DNA from: JAWWOL01 sp033851545
GTDB lineage: Bacteria; Actinomycetota; Actinomycetes; JAWWOL01
Assembly: GCA_033851545.1 (NCBI GenBank)
Contig: JAWWOO010000087.1
Coordinates: forward strand, 54,924 to 118,923
DNA length: 64,000 bases
Direction of reading: 5' to 3'
Part shown: positions 43,725 to 53,088 of the stretch, piece by piece
Layout of the letters: each line of letters opens with the position of its first letter
Position numbering within the stretch: position 1 is the stretch's first letter
Position numbers and translations under genes: made by a program
Notes under the pieces: generated by a model
Told to the model about the DNA's origin: nothing
Seen by the model: only the letters and a program-made list of their open reading frames with translations
The model's database searches: none

Positions 43725-45100
43725 TCGATGACCATGCCAGGCTCGCCGAGCTCGTGACCGAGTGGCTGCCGGGCCAGCGATGGTTCGGCGGCAAGGGTCG
43801 GCCGGTGAGCTCCATGCGGATCGAGGACGATGTTCCGCTGCTCGACGGCGACCCGGCACTGCACGAGGTTCTCGTCGAGATCGCCTACGCAGACGGCGAT
43901 GTCGAGCACTACCAGGTGCTGGTCGGCCTCCGCGGGGACAACCAGGACCGGGTCGAGCAGTCGCCCATCGGCATCCTCGGAAACCAGCTGGCCTACGACG
44001 CCATGCACGACGCCGAGCTGATGGCCGTACTCCTGCAGGGTATCGCCGCCAACCGCGAGGTCGGCGACCTGCGGTTCGTCTCCGCCTACAGCCCGGACGA
44101 CGACACCGACGTGCCGCCGATCGACACCACGCTGCCCAGCCGGCTGCTGACCTACGAGCAGTCCAACAGCTCGGTCGTCTTCGGCGACGCCTACATCCTC
44201 AAGCTGTTCCGCAAGGTGCACTCCGGCATCAACCCCGACCTCGAGCTGTGCAGGGCCCTGGCAGCCGCCGGCTCCCAGCACGTCGCCCGACCGCTCGGCT
44301 GGATCACCGGCAGCCTCGCAGGGCAGTCCACGACCCTCGGACTCATGCAGGAGTTCCTCCAGTTCGGCACCGAGGGCTGGGCCCTGGCCCTCAACAGCGT
44401 GCGCGACCTCTACGCCGAGGGCGATCTGCACGCCGACGAGGTCGGCGGCGACTTCGCCGGCGAGGCCGAGCGGCTGGGGCAGGCGACCGCCGAGGTGCAC
44501 CAGGACCTCGCGCGGCTGCTACCCACCCGGACCGTCCTCAGCGCAGAGCTCGAGGAGCTCGGCGCCACGATGCACGCACGTCTGGACGCTGCCTGCGAGG
44601 TCGCCCCGGAGCTCACGACCTACGCCGACGCGATCGCTGCCGTGTTCGACCGGCTCGGCCAGGACGCCGGCAGCACCACGGTGCAGCGGATCCACGGCGA
44701 CCTGCACCTGGGGCAGGTGATGCGCACCGACTTCGGCTGGGTGCTGCTGGACTTCGAGGGCGAGCCGGCCAAGCCGCTCGACGAGCGCCGCGAGCTGAGC
44801 AGCCCGATGCGCGATGTCGCCGGCATGTTGCGCTCCTTCGACTACGCGGCGCGGCACCTGCTCGCGGAGCAGCCGGCGGACAAGCAGCTCGAGTACCGCG
44901 CAACCGAATGGACCGAACGCAACCGCGACGCCTTCTGCGAGGGCTACGTCAAGGGCGGCGGCACCGATCCTGGGGACGAGGCTGCCCTGCTTCGGGCCTA
45001 CGAGCTCGACAAGGCGGTCTACGAGGTGGTCTACGAATCGCGGAACCGCCCGACCTGGGTGAACATCCCCTTGAGCACCATCGAGAAGCTGGCGGGTTGA
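43721..45100 (+). CDS. mak: Maltokinase
   Basis: Mak (Pep2), 459 residues, phosphorylates maltose at C1 with ATP to give maltose-1-phosphate for GlgE. The N-terminal cap begins with LVTEWLPGQRWFGGKGRPV. The phosphotransferase core has the catalytic HGDLHLGQV and the metal-binding LLDFEGEPAKPL typical of aminoglycoside-phosphotransferase-like kinases, then ELSSPMRDVAGMLRSFDYA. The start overlaps the treS stop as ATGA. It completes the TreS-Mak-GlgE route from trehalose to glucan. Confidence 0.95.
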
Positions 45101-45102
45101 CC

Positions 45103-47301
45103 ATGACGGAGAAGACCGCGGCACCAAAGACGCTGACCCCGGCTCCCGTGTCCCACGCCGAGATCGACCGGCTGCTCTCCGGCGCCCACCACGACCCGCA
45201 CTCCATCCTCGGTGCCCATCCGGCAAACGGCGTGGTGACCGTACGGACCCTGCGTCCGCACGCGACCACGGTCGAGGTCGAGGTCGGCAGCCAGCGCTTC
45301 CCGATGACCCACGTGTACGAGGGCGTCTGGGCTGCCGCCCTGCCCGGGGACACCGTGCCCGACTACCGGATCCGGGTGGCCTACGACGGCGACCCGCTCG
45401 TGGTCGACGACCCCTACCGGCATCTGCCAACAGTCGGCGAGGTCGACCTGCACCTGATCGGCGAGGGCCGGCACGAGAACCTCTGGCAGGTGCTCGGCTC
45501 GCGGGTGCACACGTTCCCCAGCCTGGTCGGCCACGTGACGGGCACCTCGTTCGCCGTGTGGGCCCCTGCTGCGCGCGGCGTCCGCGTCGTCGGCGACTTC
45601 AACCACTGGGACGGCCGCGCCCATCCGATGCGCGCGCTCGGCTCGTCCGGGGTCTGGGAGCTCTTCATCCCGGGCATCGGCGACGGCACGGTCTACAAGT
45701 TCGAGATCCTCGGCGCTGACGGGGTCATGCGGCAGAAGGCCGACCCGTTGGCGTTCGCGACCGAGCACCCGCCACGCACCGGGTCGGTCGTGTTCACCCC
45801 GGACTACACGTGGAGCGACGCCGAGTGGCTCCAGCGCCGTGCGGCCACCCCGGCGCACAGCGCCCCGATGAGCATCTACGAGTGCCACCTCGGCTCCTGG
45901 AAGCCGGGCCGGTCCTACGAGCAGCTGGCCGACGAGCTGGTCGAGTACATCTCCCACCTGGGCTTCACCCACGTCGAGTTCCTCCCCGTGGCCGAGCACC
46001 CGTTCGGCGGGTCATGGGGCTATCAGGTGTCCTCCTACTACGCGCCGACGTCACGGTTCGGCTCGCCGGACGACTTCCGGCTGCTGGTCGACCGGATGCA
46101 CCAGGCCGGCATCGGCGTCATCGTCGACTGGGTCCCCGGGCACTTCCCCAAGGACGAGTGGGCGCTGGCCAAGTTCGACGGCACCGCGCTCTACGAGCAC
46201 TCCGACCCCCGGCGGGGCGAGCAACCCGACTGGGGCACGCTGGTGTTCAACTTCGGCCGCTCGGAGGTGCGCAACTTCCTGGTGGCCAACGCGCTGTTCT
46301 GGCTCGAGGAGTTCCACGTCGACGGGCTGCGGGTCGACGCGGTCGCCTCGATGCTCTACCTCGACTACTCGCGCAAGGAGGGCGAGTGGCTGCCCAACCA
46401 GTACGGGGGCCGCGAGAACCTCGAGGCGATCGGCTTCATGCAGGAGATGAACGCCACCTGCTACAAGCGGGTCCCCGGCATCGTGACGATCGCCGAGGAG
46501 TCGACCTCCTGGCCGGCCGTGTCGCGCCCCACCCACCTCGGCGGCCTCGGCTTCGGCTTCAAGTGGAACATGGGCTGGATGCACGACACGCTCGACTACC
46601 TGACCCGGCCGCCCATCTACCGGCAGTACCACCACCATCAGATGACGTTCTCGATGATGTACGCCTACTCCGAGAACTTCGTCCTGCCGCTGTCACACGA
46701 CGAAGTGGTGCACGGCAAGGGGTCCCTGTTGCGCAAGATGCCGGGTGACCGCTGGCAGCAGCTGGCCAACCTGCGGGCGCTCTACGCCTACATGTGGGCC
46801 CACCCCGGCAAGCAGCTGATCTTCCAGGGCGACGAGTTCGGCCAGGAGTCCGAGTGGTCAGAGGCGCGCTCCATCGACTGGTGGCTGCTCGACACCCCCG
46901 ACCACCGAGGGGTGTTCAACCTCGTACGGGACCTCAACGCGGTCTACAAGGACAACCCGGCGCTGTGGACGCAGGACCACGACCCCGCGGGCTTCCACTG
47001 GATCGACGCCAACGACGCCAGCAACAATGCGTTCTCGTTCCTGCGCTTCGGCAGCGACGGTTCGGTCATCGCCTGTGTTGCCAACTTCGCCGGCAACTCG
47101 CACCCGGACTACCGGCTCGGCCTGCCCCAGGCCGGGTTCTGGCGTGAGGTGGTCAACACCGACGCGGCCGACTATTCCGGCAGCGGTGTCGGCAACCTGG
47201 GCGGCGTGCACACGATCGACGAGCCGTGGCACGGGCAGCCCTACTCCACGACGCTGATCTTGCCGCCGCTCGGCACCATCTGGCTCAAGTACGAGGGCTG
47301 A
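45103..47301 (+). CDS. glgB: 1,4-alpha-glucan branching enzyme
   Basis: GlgB, 732 residues from ATG 45103, two bases after mak. It introduces alpha-1,6 branches. An N-terminal CBM48 pair (about 20-230, HHDPHSILGAHP and FAVWAPAARGVRVVGDFNHWDG) is followed by the GH13_9 barrel. Its motifs are WVPGHFPKD, nucleophile Asp in VDGLRVDAVASMLYLDYSR, acid/base Glu in TIAEESTSW and LPLSHDEVVHGKGSL. The C-terminal all-beta domain ends IWLKYEG. The frame is open far upstream inside mak, but the family N terminus and spacing fix the start. Confidence 0.98.
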   Translation: MTEKTAAPKTLTPAPVSHAEIDRLLSGAHHDPHSILGAHPANGVVTVRTLRPHATTVEVEVGSQRFPMTHVYEGVWAAALPGDTVPDYRIRVAYDGDPLVVDDPYRHLPTVGEVDLHLIGEGRHENLWQVLGSRVHTFPSLVGHVTGTSFAVWAPAARGVRVVGDFNHWDGRAHPMRALGSSGVWELFIPGIGDGTVYKFEILGADGVMRQKADPLAFATEHPPRTGSVVFTPDYTWSDAEWLQRRAATPAHSAPMSIYECHLGSWKPGRSYEQLADELVEYISHLGFTHVEFLPVAEHPFGGSWGYQVSSYYAPTSRFGSPDDFRLLVDRMHQAGIGVIVDWVPGHFPKDEWALAKFDGTALYEHSDPRRGEQPDWGTLVFNFGRSEVRNFLVANALFWLEEFHVDGLRVDAVASMLYLDYSRKEGEWLPNQYGGRENLEAIGFMQEMNATCYKRVPGIVTIAEESTSWPAVSRPTHLGGLGFGFKWNMGWMHDTLDYLTRPPIYRQYHHHQMTFSMMYAYSENFVLPLSHDEVVHGKGSLLRKMPGDRWQQLANLRALYAYMWAHPGKQLIFQGDEFGQESEWSEARSIDWWLLDTPDHRGVFNLVRDLNAVYKDNPALWTQDHDPAGFHWIDANDASNNAFSFLRFGSDGSVIACVANFAGNSHPDYRLGLPQAGFWREVVNTDAADYSGSGVGNLGGVHTIDEPWHGQPYSTTLILPPLGTIWLKYEG

Positions 47302-47324
47302 CGCCTAGGTTGTGCGCCGCTGGG

Positions 47325-49967
47325 TCAGCCGAGCGTTCGGGCGAACAGGTCCGCCACTCCGTTGGTGTCCCCGGGGAACAGAGCGACCGCCGAGCTGAAC
47401 AGCGCCAGGCTGCCGTCCCCCGAAATCGTCTCGGCAGCCGACCCGCCGGCGACCTGACCCGCGCCGACCGACACCCGGATCGTCTCACCGGTGGCGAGCC
47501 GGCGGACGAACGCGTCGGAGGCAGCGTTGGTGTCGCCCACCACCAGGTTGGTGGCCAACGACGTGAACAGCACCCGGGTCCCGTCGTCGGAGATCGACGG
47601 CCCGGTGCTGGCGTCGTTGGCCTGGCTGCCGTTGTCGGCGACCGAGAGGCGCGTGGTGGTGCCGCCGACCAGGTCCCGTACGAAGATGTCGGTCTTGCCG
47701 TTGGTGTCACCGGCCACGAGGTTGCTCGCGTCGGACTGGAAGGCCGCGTAGCGGTCATCCTTGGAGAACACGGGAGAGGCACTCGCGCCGTTGCCGAGGA
47801 CGCCGCCCTGGCCGAGCGACACGAGGGTGGTGGTGCCGGCGACCTGGTTGTAGACGAGCGCGTCGTTCACCCCGTTCGTGTCGCCGGCCACGATGTTGCC
47901 GGCATCGGAGGTGTAACCGATCAGCCGCCCGTCGAAGGAGATCGACGGCGGCACGGCCGAGTTCGAGCCGACCGGGAAGCCCCCGGTCGTCGCCCTCGAG
48001 ACCCGCGTGGTCGTGTTGTTGACCAGGTCGCGGACGTAGAGGTTGTAGGCCGGGTTGGTCTCGCTACCGATGAGGTTGGTGGAGTTGGAGATGAACGCGA
48101 CGTACTGGCCGTTGCCCGAGATCGCCGGTAGCAGGCTGGCCTTGTCTCCCTGCGTCGCGGTGTCGCTCACCGAGACCCGGCTCAGCAGCGCCGACATCCG
48201 GTCGTAGACGAACACGTCCTGACGGTTGTTCGTGTCGCCGGTAACAAGGTCGGAGGCGAGTGAGTCGAACGCGACGAACCTGCCGTCAGCACTGATGCTC
48301 ACGTCGGTGCTGGCACCGTTGCCGGCTGCGCCCAGGGCGTTGCTGGACAACCTGATCGTGGTGCCCGCCGTACGGTCGCGCAGGAAGACGTCGTTCACCC
48401 CGTTGCTGTCGTTGCCGGCGAGGGCTGACGAGCCGCTGAAGGCGACGAACTGCCCGTTGGCCGAGGCGACAGCCGTCGCCGTCGACAGCACCGGCCCGTG
48501 GAAGCCGCCGGCGCTGTCCACGCTGACCTGCGAGGTGACGTTGGTGCCGGCCGCACCAGTGACGATCACGGCGCTGCTCGGCGCGGAGGGGGCCGAGGTG
48601 CCCAGGATGTTCGTGGCCGTGACGGTGGCCACCAGGGTCTGACCGGTGGTCTGCCCGGTGAACGTGTAGGACGTCGCTGTCGGGCCGACGGTGACCGGAC
48701 CGGAGTGGGCACCGGTGACCGTGTAGCCCGTGACGGCGGGACCACGGGCGGCCGACGGCACCCAGGTGACGGTGACCGAGCCGGCGGCGGAGGCGACGGC
48801 CGTCACGCCGGTGGGCGGCAACGGAACGCTGGCGACGACGGGAGCCGTGAGCGGGCTAGGCGCACTGCGCCCTTCCTTGGTCACGGCGAACACCTGGAAC
48901 CGGTACGCGACCCCGTCGGCGAGGCCCGACACGTCGAGCGTGGTGACCGGACGGGTCGAGAAGACGGTGCGGGTCGCCGGCTTGGGCAACGTCTGCGAAA
49001 CCAGGACGCCGTACCGGAGCACCGGGGCGCCCGGGTCGGTCCTGGCCGCCTTCCAGGTGAGCCTGGCGACCCCGACAGCCTGTGCCGCCACGGTGACCGA
49101 ACCCGGACGCCCGCCGGGCGGCGCGATCGCGATCAGGTAGCCGACGACGTCGACGCGCACGCGCACGGCGGCCTTGGACCGGCTGCTCACGACGACCCTG
49201 CCCTTGCTGCCGGCGGCAGCGGTTACCAGGTTGGTGGCGCTGCGACCGGCGACGAAGGACAGCGCGGTCACCTTGGACTTCGCGCCGCCCGACGGCGAGA
49301 CCCGGAGGCTGCCGGCCTTCGCCGGGCTGAGAGCGGACACTTCCAGGACGACGCCGGCCGTGCCGGCCGCCGGGACACCGCGGGCCCCGGCGACGCGGAC
49401 CGCCACGGAGCCGCCGGCCACCAGCCGTACCGAGGTGATCTGACGCGGCGTCACCGCACGGAAGTAGGTAAGCGCTGCGGACGTCGCCGTCGCCTTGCGG
49501 TAGTAGCCGACGACGGTCGGGATGACCCTTACGGCACCGCTGGAGACGTCCGCGACGGAGATCCGGCCCTTCTTGCCCGGCGTGACGACGACGACCGCGG
49601 TCGCGTCATGCCCGGCGGAGAAGGAGACGGAGAGGACCGAGGGCCGCTTGGCGCCGTTCGGCCACGCGACGAGGGCACCCGTGGCGGCCGGCTTGGATGC
49701 GGTGAGCTTGAGCACCACCGCTGCGACGCCCGAGCCGGGGACCCCCGCGACACCGAGGGCCTTGAACGAGGTGGCACCGTGGGCGGCAACCCTGACGTCG
49801 CCGAGCCGGTGGGCCTTGACCGTGACCAGCGCCGTCGCCTTCGGGACGCCGGCCACCGTCGTCGGGGCTGCGGCCAGCGCTGGCACAGGCGCCAGCGCCA
49901 CTCCCGCCGCCACCAACGTCCCGGTGAACCCGGCCAGCACGCGTACACGGCTTCTCGACATCAGCAC
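47325..49967 (-). CDS. Large secreted protein: duplicated N-terminal domain, FN3 domains and a seven-bladed TolB-like propeller
   Basis: An 880-residue exported protein. The signal peptide spans about 1-34 (ATG 49961 gives a slightly shorter N terminus). Two homologous domains of about 115 residues (about 40-160 and 165-285) each end in a VVGY motif. Two fibronectin type III domains follow (about 287-380 and 380-470). Seven repeats of about 55-60 residues (about 490-880) each contain an F-x-S strand and a D-T-N-x3-D-x-F-V-R-D-type motif, as in GDTNGKTDIFVRD. Seven copies predict a closed propeller, and the Asp-rich loops may bind calcium. There is no C-terminal anchor. Probably a surface or matrix binding protein; the ligand is unknown. 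It converges on glgB. Confidence 0.82.
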   Translation of the reverse strand: MLMSRSRVRVLAGFTGTLVAAGVALAPVPALAAAPTTVAGVPKATALVTVKAHRLGDVRVAAHGATSFKALGVAGVPGSGVAAVVLKLTASKPAATGALVAWPNGAKRPSVLSVSFSAGHDATAVVVVTPGKKGRISVADVSSGAVRVIPTVVGYYRKATATSAALTYFRAVTPRQITSVRLVAGGSVAVRVAGARGVPAAGTAGVVLEVSALSPAKAGSLRVSPSGGAKSKVTALSFVAGRSATNLVTAAAGSKGRVVVSSRSKAAVRVRVDVVGYLIAIAPPGGRPGSVTVAAQAVGVARLTWKAARTDPGAPVLRYGVLVSQTLPKPATRTVFSTRPVTTLDVSGLADGVAYRFQVFAVTKEGRSAPSPLTAPVVASVPLPPTGVTAVASAAGSVTVTWVPSAARGPAVTGYTVTGAHSGPVTVGPTATSYTFTGQTTGQTLVATVTATNILGTSAPSAPSSAVIVTGAAGTNVTSQVSVDSAGGFHGPVLSTATAVASANGQFVAFSGSSALAGNDSNGVNDVFLRDRTAGTTIRLSSNALGAAGNGASTDVSISADGRFVAFDSLASDLVTGDTNNRQDVFVYDRMSALLSRVSVSDTATQGDKASLLPAISGNGQYVAFISNSTNLIGSETNPAYNLYVRDLVNNTTTRVSRATTGGFPVGSNSAVPPSISFDGRLIGYTSDAGNIVAGDTNGVNDALVYNQVAGTTTLVSLGQGGVLGNGASASPVFSKDDRYAAFQSDASNLVAGDTNGKTDIFVRDLVGGTTTRLSVADNGSQANDASTGPSISDDGTRVLFTSLATNLVVGDTNAASDAFVRRLATGETIRVSVGAGQVAGGSAAETISGDGSLALFSSAVALFPGDTNGVADLFARTLG

Positions 49968-50062
49968 ATCCCCAACCGTCAGTCATGGCCAGCTCGGTGA
50001 GCGGGCGCACCCTGGCACGGTCTGCACCAGTTGAGGGTCGGTCAAACTGCTCCGGACGGGTT

Positions 50063-50974
50063 TTAGAACAAGGCCGTCGTGAGGTCGCGGCGGGCCTTGG
50101 CGACCGCGGGATGGTCCGCACCAACCACCAGGAACAGCTCGATCAGCCGCCTGCGGGCGGCCTCACGCTCTGGACCCGGCCCACCGCGGATCACGCCGAG
50201 CAGCCGGCCGAACGCCTGCTCCAGCTGCCCGGCGCCGAGCTCGAGATCGGCCAGCAGCAGCTGGGTCTCGACATCCTCCGGGTGTGCCTCTGCGGCAGCG
50301 ATGGTGTCGTCCAGGTCGGCCTTGGCGATCCGCTGCATCAGCTCGAGCTGGGCCAGCCCCGCCTTGGCGTCCTCGTTGCCGGGGTTGGCTGCCAGCTCGG
50401 CGCTGAAGGCGGCGATGGCGCCGGGCAGGTCGTCCCGGGACAGCGCCTCATCGGCCTCGACCAGGTAGGCCGGGCTCGGCTCCTCCTCCGCCACCGGCTC
50501 GGCACCGTCGACCGGGGCCAGCCCCATCTCGCCGGCCATCTTGACCACGTCGGCCACCCAGGCCTTGACCTGTGCCTCGGGCGCGGCGCCGGTGAACTCA
50601 CCGACGACCTGCGCCTTGATGACCGCCTTCACCGCCGGGATGCCCTGGACCTGCGCAGCCTGGGCCAGCCGGGGGTTGGCGTCGACGTCGATCTTGGCCA
50701 GCACCCAGGCGCCGCCGGCCGCAGCCGCGAGCCGCTCGAGCACGGGTGAGAGCTGCTTGCAGGGCCCGCACCAGTCGGCCCAGAAGTCGATGACGACGGG
50801 TACGTGCTGGGAACGGTTGAGCACCTCGGCCTCGAACGTCGCCTCGGTGACGTCGATGACCGTGACGGCGCCGTTCGGGGCGGTGACCGGCAGAGGGGGC
50901 GCGGCCGTTGCCGCCGGGCGCGGGTTGAGCGGGACGGCGCCGGCCAGCCGGATGTCTGTGGGGTCGATCCTCAT
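50063..50974 (-). CDS. Thioredoxin-domain protein with TPR tail (YbbN/CnoX-like co-chaperone)
   Basis: A 303-residue cytoplasmic protein. An N-terminal Pro/Ala-rich segment (1-35) precedes a thioredoxin domain with VIDFWADWCGPCKQLSP (Cys69 and Cys72, an active CGPC) and the cis-Pro in VQGIPAVK. From about residue 165 it has tetratricopeptide-like helices (LSRDDLPGAIAAFSAELAANPGNEDAKAGLAQLELM). CnoX/YbbN family members bind unfolded or oxidised proteins and hand them to chaperones; actinobacterial versions often keep CGPC and may be redox-active. It appears monocistronic. Confidence 0.92.
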   Translation of the reverse strand: MRIDPTDIRLAGAVPLNPRPAATAAPPLPVTAPNGAVTVIDVTEATFEAEVLNRSQHVPVVIDFWADWCGPCKQLSPVLERLAAAAGGAWVLAKIDVDANPRLAQAAQVQGIPAVKAVIKAQVVGEFTGAAPEAQVKAWVADVVKMAGEMGLAPVDGAEPVAEEEPSPAYLVEADEALSRDDLPGAIAAFSAELAANPGNEDAKAGLAQLELMQRIAKADLDDTIAAAEAHPEDVETQLLLADLELGAGQLEQAFGRLLGVIRGGPGPEREAARRRLIELFLVVGADHPAVAKARRDLTTALF

Positions 50975-51019
50975 GCGTCCATCCTGCCTTGTCCGCCGGA
51001 CTGCGTCGCGCGGACAGGG

Positions 51020-52282
51020 TCAGCCGACGGGGACCGGCGCCTCGAGGGGCAGGTCGAGGACGGCGATCCGGGCTTGCCGTCGTACGACGAGCAGACCGAT
51101 AGCGGCGGCGACGAAGCACGACACGGCCCCCATCACCAGGCCGGCCCTCGCGCCCAGCGTCGCACTCACGTAGCCGGCTATCGGTCCGCCGATCGGGGTC
51201 GACCCGAGGAAGGCGACCGCCCACAGGGCCATCACCCGACCGCGCATGTCCGGGGCGCTCGCCAGCTGCAACGTGCTGTTGGCCTTGGCCAGGAAACTGA
51301 CGCTGCCGGCGCCGACGAAGGCCATGACCACGAGCTCGACGCCCGTGTTCGGCGCGAGAGCAGCGGCCAGGATCAGCACGCCGAAGACGAACGAGGTGCT
51401 GACCAGGGGCCGGAGTCCCGTACGGCCGCGGGCCGCTGTCCAGAGGCCGCCGACGACGGCACCGACACCCATCGCGCCGGTGAGGAACCCGTACTCCTGC
51501 GCGCCCCCGTGCAACGTGGCCTTGGCCAGCACGGGCAGCACGACCTGGAACTCGTAGGCGAGGCAGCCGACCAGGGCCATCATCACCAGGGGCACGAACA
51601 GCTCCGGCTCGTGCCGGACATAGCTGAGCCCCTCACGCAGCTGGCCCTTGGCGCGCGCCGTCGGCCGGGAAGGCTGCAGCGCGGCGAGGTCCATGAAGTA
51701 CAAGGACGCGACGACGGCTCCGAAGCTCACGGCGTTGAGCAGGAAGCAGATGCCCGTGCCGCCGAGGGTGATCAGCAGGCCGGCGATGGCGGGACCGACC
51801 GCCCTGGCCACGTTGACCAGCACCGAGTTGAGGCTGACGGCGTTGCGCAGGTCCTTGGGACCGACCATCTCGAGCACGAACGACTGCCGGGCGGGGTTCT
51901 CGAACGTGTTGTTCAGTCCGAGCAGCACGGCCAGGAGGTAGACCTCCCAGAGCGTGACCACATGGGTGACCGTGAGCACGCCGAGCACGGCGGCCAGCAG
52001 GCCCATCACGGCCTGCAGCACCATCATCAGCTTGCGCTTGTCGACGCGGTCGGCGACGACACCGGCATAGGGCCCGAGCAGCAGCACGGGCAGCGTCTGC
52101 AGCGCCACGACCAAGCCGAGCGCGGTCGCCGAGCCGGTCAGCGTATAGACCAGCCAACCCTGGGCCACCGACTGCATCCAGGTGCCGATCAGTGAGATCG
52201 ACTGCCCGACCACGTAGCGCCGGAAGTTGGGGATGGCCATTGCCGAGAAGGTCTGGTCGCGGAACGTCTGCAGCCGACTCAT
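51020..52282 (-). CDS. MFS transporter (Major Facilitator, DHA3/enterobactin-exporter type)
   Basis: A 420-residue transporter with about 12 membrane helices, starting MSRLQTFRDQTFSAMAIPNFRRYVVGQSISLIGTW, the usual opening of DHA3-type exporters. The loop GPYAGVVADRVDKRKLMM is the MFS motif A between helices 2 and 3. The ATG lies in an ATGA overlap with the MarR stop, so the two form a coupled regulator-efflux pair. The substrate is unknown; MarR control suggests a toxic or aromatic compound. Confidence 0.93.
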   Translation of the reverse strand: MSRLQTFRDQTFSAMAIPNFRRYVVGQSISLIGTWMQSVAQGWLVYTLTGSATALGLVVALQTLPVLLLGPYAGVVADRVDKRKLMMVLQAVMGLLAAVLGVLTVTHVVTLWEVYLLAVLLGLNNTFENPARQSFVLEMVGPKDLRNAVSLNSVLVNVARAVGPAIAGLLITLGGTGICFLLNAVSFGAVVASLYFMDLAALQPSRPTARAKGQLREGLSYVRHEPELFVPLVMMALVGCLAYEFQVVLPVLAKATLHGGAQEYGFLTGAMGVGAVVGGLWTAARGRTGLRPLVSTSFVFGVLILAAALAPNTGVELVVMAFVGAGSVSFLAKANSTLQLASAPDMRGRVMALWAVAFLGSTPIGGPIAGYVSATLGARAGLVMGAVSCFVAAAIGLLVVRRQARIAVLDLPLEAPVPVG

Positions 52283-52731
52283 GCGGTCGCACCCAGCGAG
52301 AGCGCCTCCAGGGCAGGCAAGGCGGCGATGACGGCCCTCGCCTGCTCGGCGGGCAGCCCCTCGAGCATCGCGGTCAGCGTCCGGTTGCGCTCCTCCCGGA
52401 CCTGCTCGTGCGTACGGCGCCCGGCTGGCGTCACCTCGACCGTCACCACCCGCCGGTCGACCGGGTCGCAGACCCGGGTGATCAGTCCGGCCTCGTCGAG
52501 CTTGCCGACGATCCGGGACAGCATGGTCGGATTGACGGCCTCTATGCTCTGCAGCTCGGCCAGCCGCAGCGGACCGTGCCGCACCACCGAGTTGAGAACG
52601 GACATCTGGCTGGGCGTCAGGCCGGCGTGGGTCGCCGAGACGCGCATCTGCCGGCCGAGGCGGCCGATGGTTGCGCCCAGCCGGGCGACGGACTCGGCAT
52701 CGATCACGACGGGCTTGCTGACTACGGGCAC
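52279..52731 (-). CDS. MarR-family transcriptional regulator
   Basis: A 150-residue regulator from the GTG at 52729-52731, preceded by GGAGAGGAAC; an upstream ATG at 52785 would place the predicted operator inside the coding frame. The winged helix has LTPSQMSVLNSVVRHGPLRLAELQSIEAVNPTMLSRIVGKLDEAGLI, with the wing residues DPVDRRVVTVEVTPAG characteristic of MarR (the D-x-R-D/R-R pattern). N- and C-terminal helices form the dimer. It is expected to repress the overlapping MFS gene and release DNA on ligand binding. Confidence 0.93.
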   Translation of the reverse strand: MPVVSKPVVIDAESVARLGATIGRLGRQMRVSATHAGLTPSQMSVLNSVVRHGPLRLAELQSIEAVNPTMLSRIVGKLDEAGLITRVCDPVDRRVVTVEVTPAGRRTHEQVREERNRTLTAMLEGLPAEQARAVIAALPALEALSLGATA

Positions 52732-52762
52732 TGTGGTTCCTCTCCAATGGCTCAACTCCCAT

Positions 52763-52786
52763 GATACTTGCTTTTCGGCAAGCATC
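52763..52786. promoter_or_regulatory. GATACTTGC-N6-GCAAGCATC palindrome (candidate MarR operator)
   Basis: Nine-base arms with a single mismatch around a six-base centre lie 32 bases upstream of the marR GTG and 25 bases upstream of the next plus-strand gene. TTGC...GCAA arms are typical of MarR-family sites. The AT-rich setting is consistent with an overlapping promoter. Confidence 0.65.
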
Positions 52787-52810
52787 TACTTGGTTGCGTA
52801 CGCTGGCCGG

Positions 52811-53050
52811 GTGATCGTGCTCTGGGTGGTCCTGGCGCTGGTGGTGGTGCTGCTCGCCGCCGCCGCCTGGAGCGACCTGCACTGGCGGCGCAAGGGGTTC
52901 CGTACGGAGATCCGGGGCCGCGGACGGACCAAGGTCAAGGTGCGGGTCCGCATCGACGAAGCCGTCCCGCTGCCCGAGGACCCCAACCTGGTCGAGCAGG
53001 ACTGGGTGCGGATGCGGGACTTCGACGAGCCCGACCCGGGTCAGCCGTAA
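52811..53050 (+). CDS. Small single-helix membrane protein
   Basis: A 79-residue protein from GTG 52811. A near-N-terminal transmembrane helix (about 1-20, VIVLWVVLALVVVLLAAAAW) is followed by a basic segment (HWRRKGFRTEIRGRGRTKVKVRVR) and an acidic, Pro-rich C terminus (LPEDPNLVEQDWVRMRDFDEPDPG). It is probably anchored with its tail in the cytoplasm. I recognise no family. It is divergent from marR, sharing the palindrome-containing spacer, and 38 bases upstream of the DUF2127 gene. Confidence 0.6.
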   Translation: MIVLWVVLALVVVLLAAAAWSDLHWRRKGFRTEIRGRGRTKVKVRVRIDEAVPLPEDPNLVEQDWVRMRDFDEPDPGQP

Positions 53051-53088
53051 CGCCCGGATGCGGCGGCCGGCTTCGCTACGCTGAGCCC

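Noticed and set aside
43762..47301. A single 1179-residue open frame suggesting a fused protein ending in GlgB
   Set aside because: The upstream third is an alternative frame inside mak with arginine/alanine-rich low-complexity composition. GlgB begins at its normal N terminus at 45103, two bases after the mak stop.
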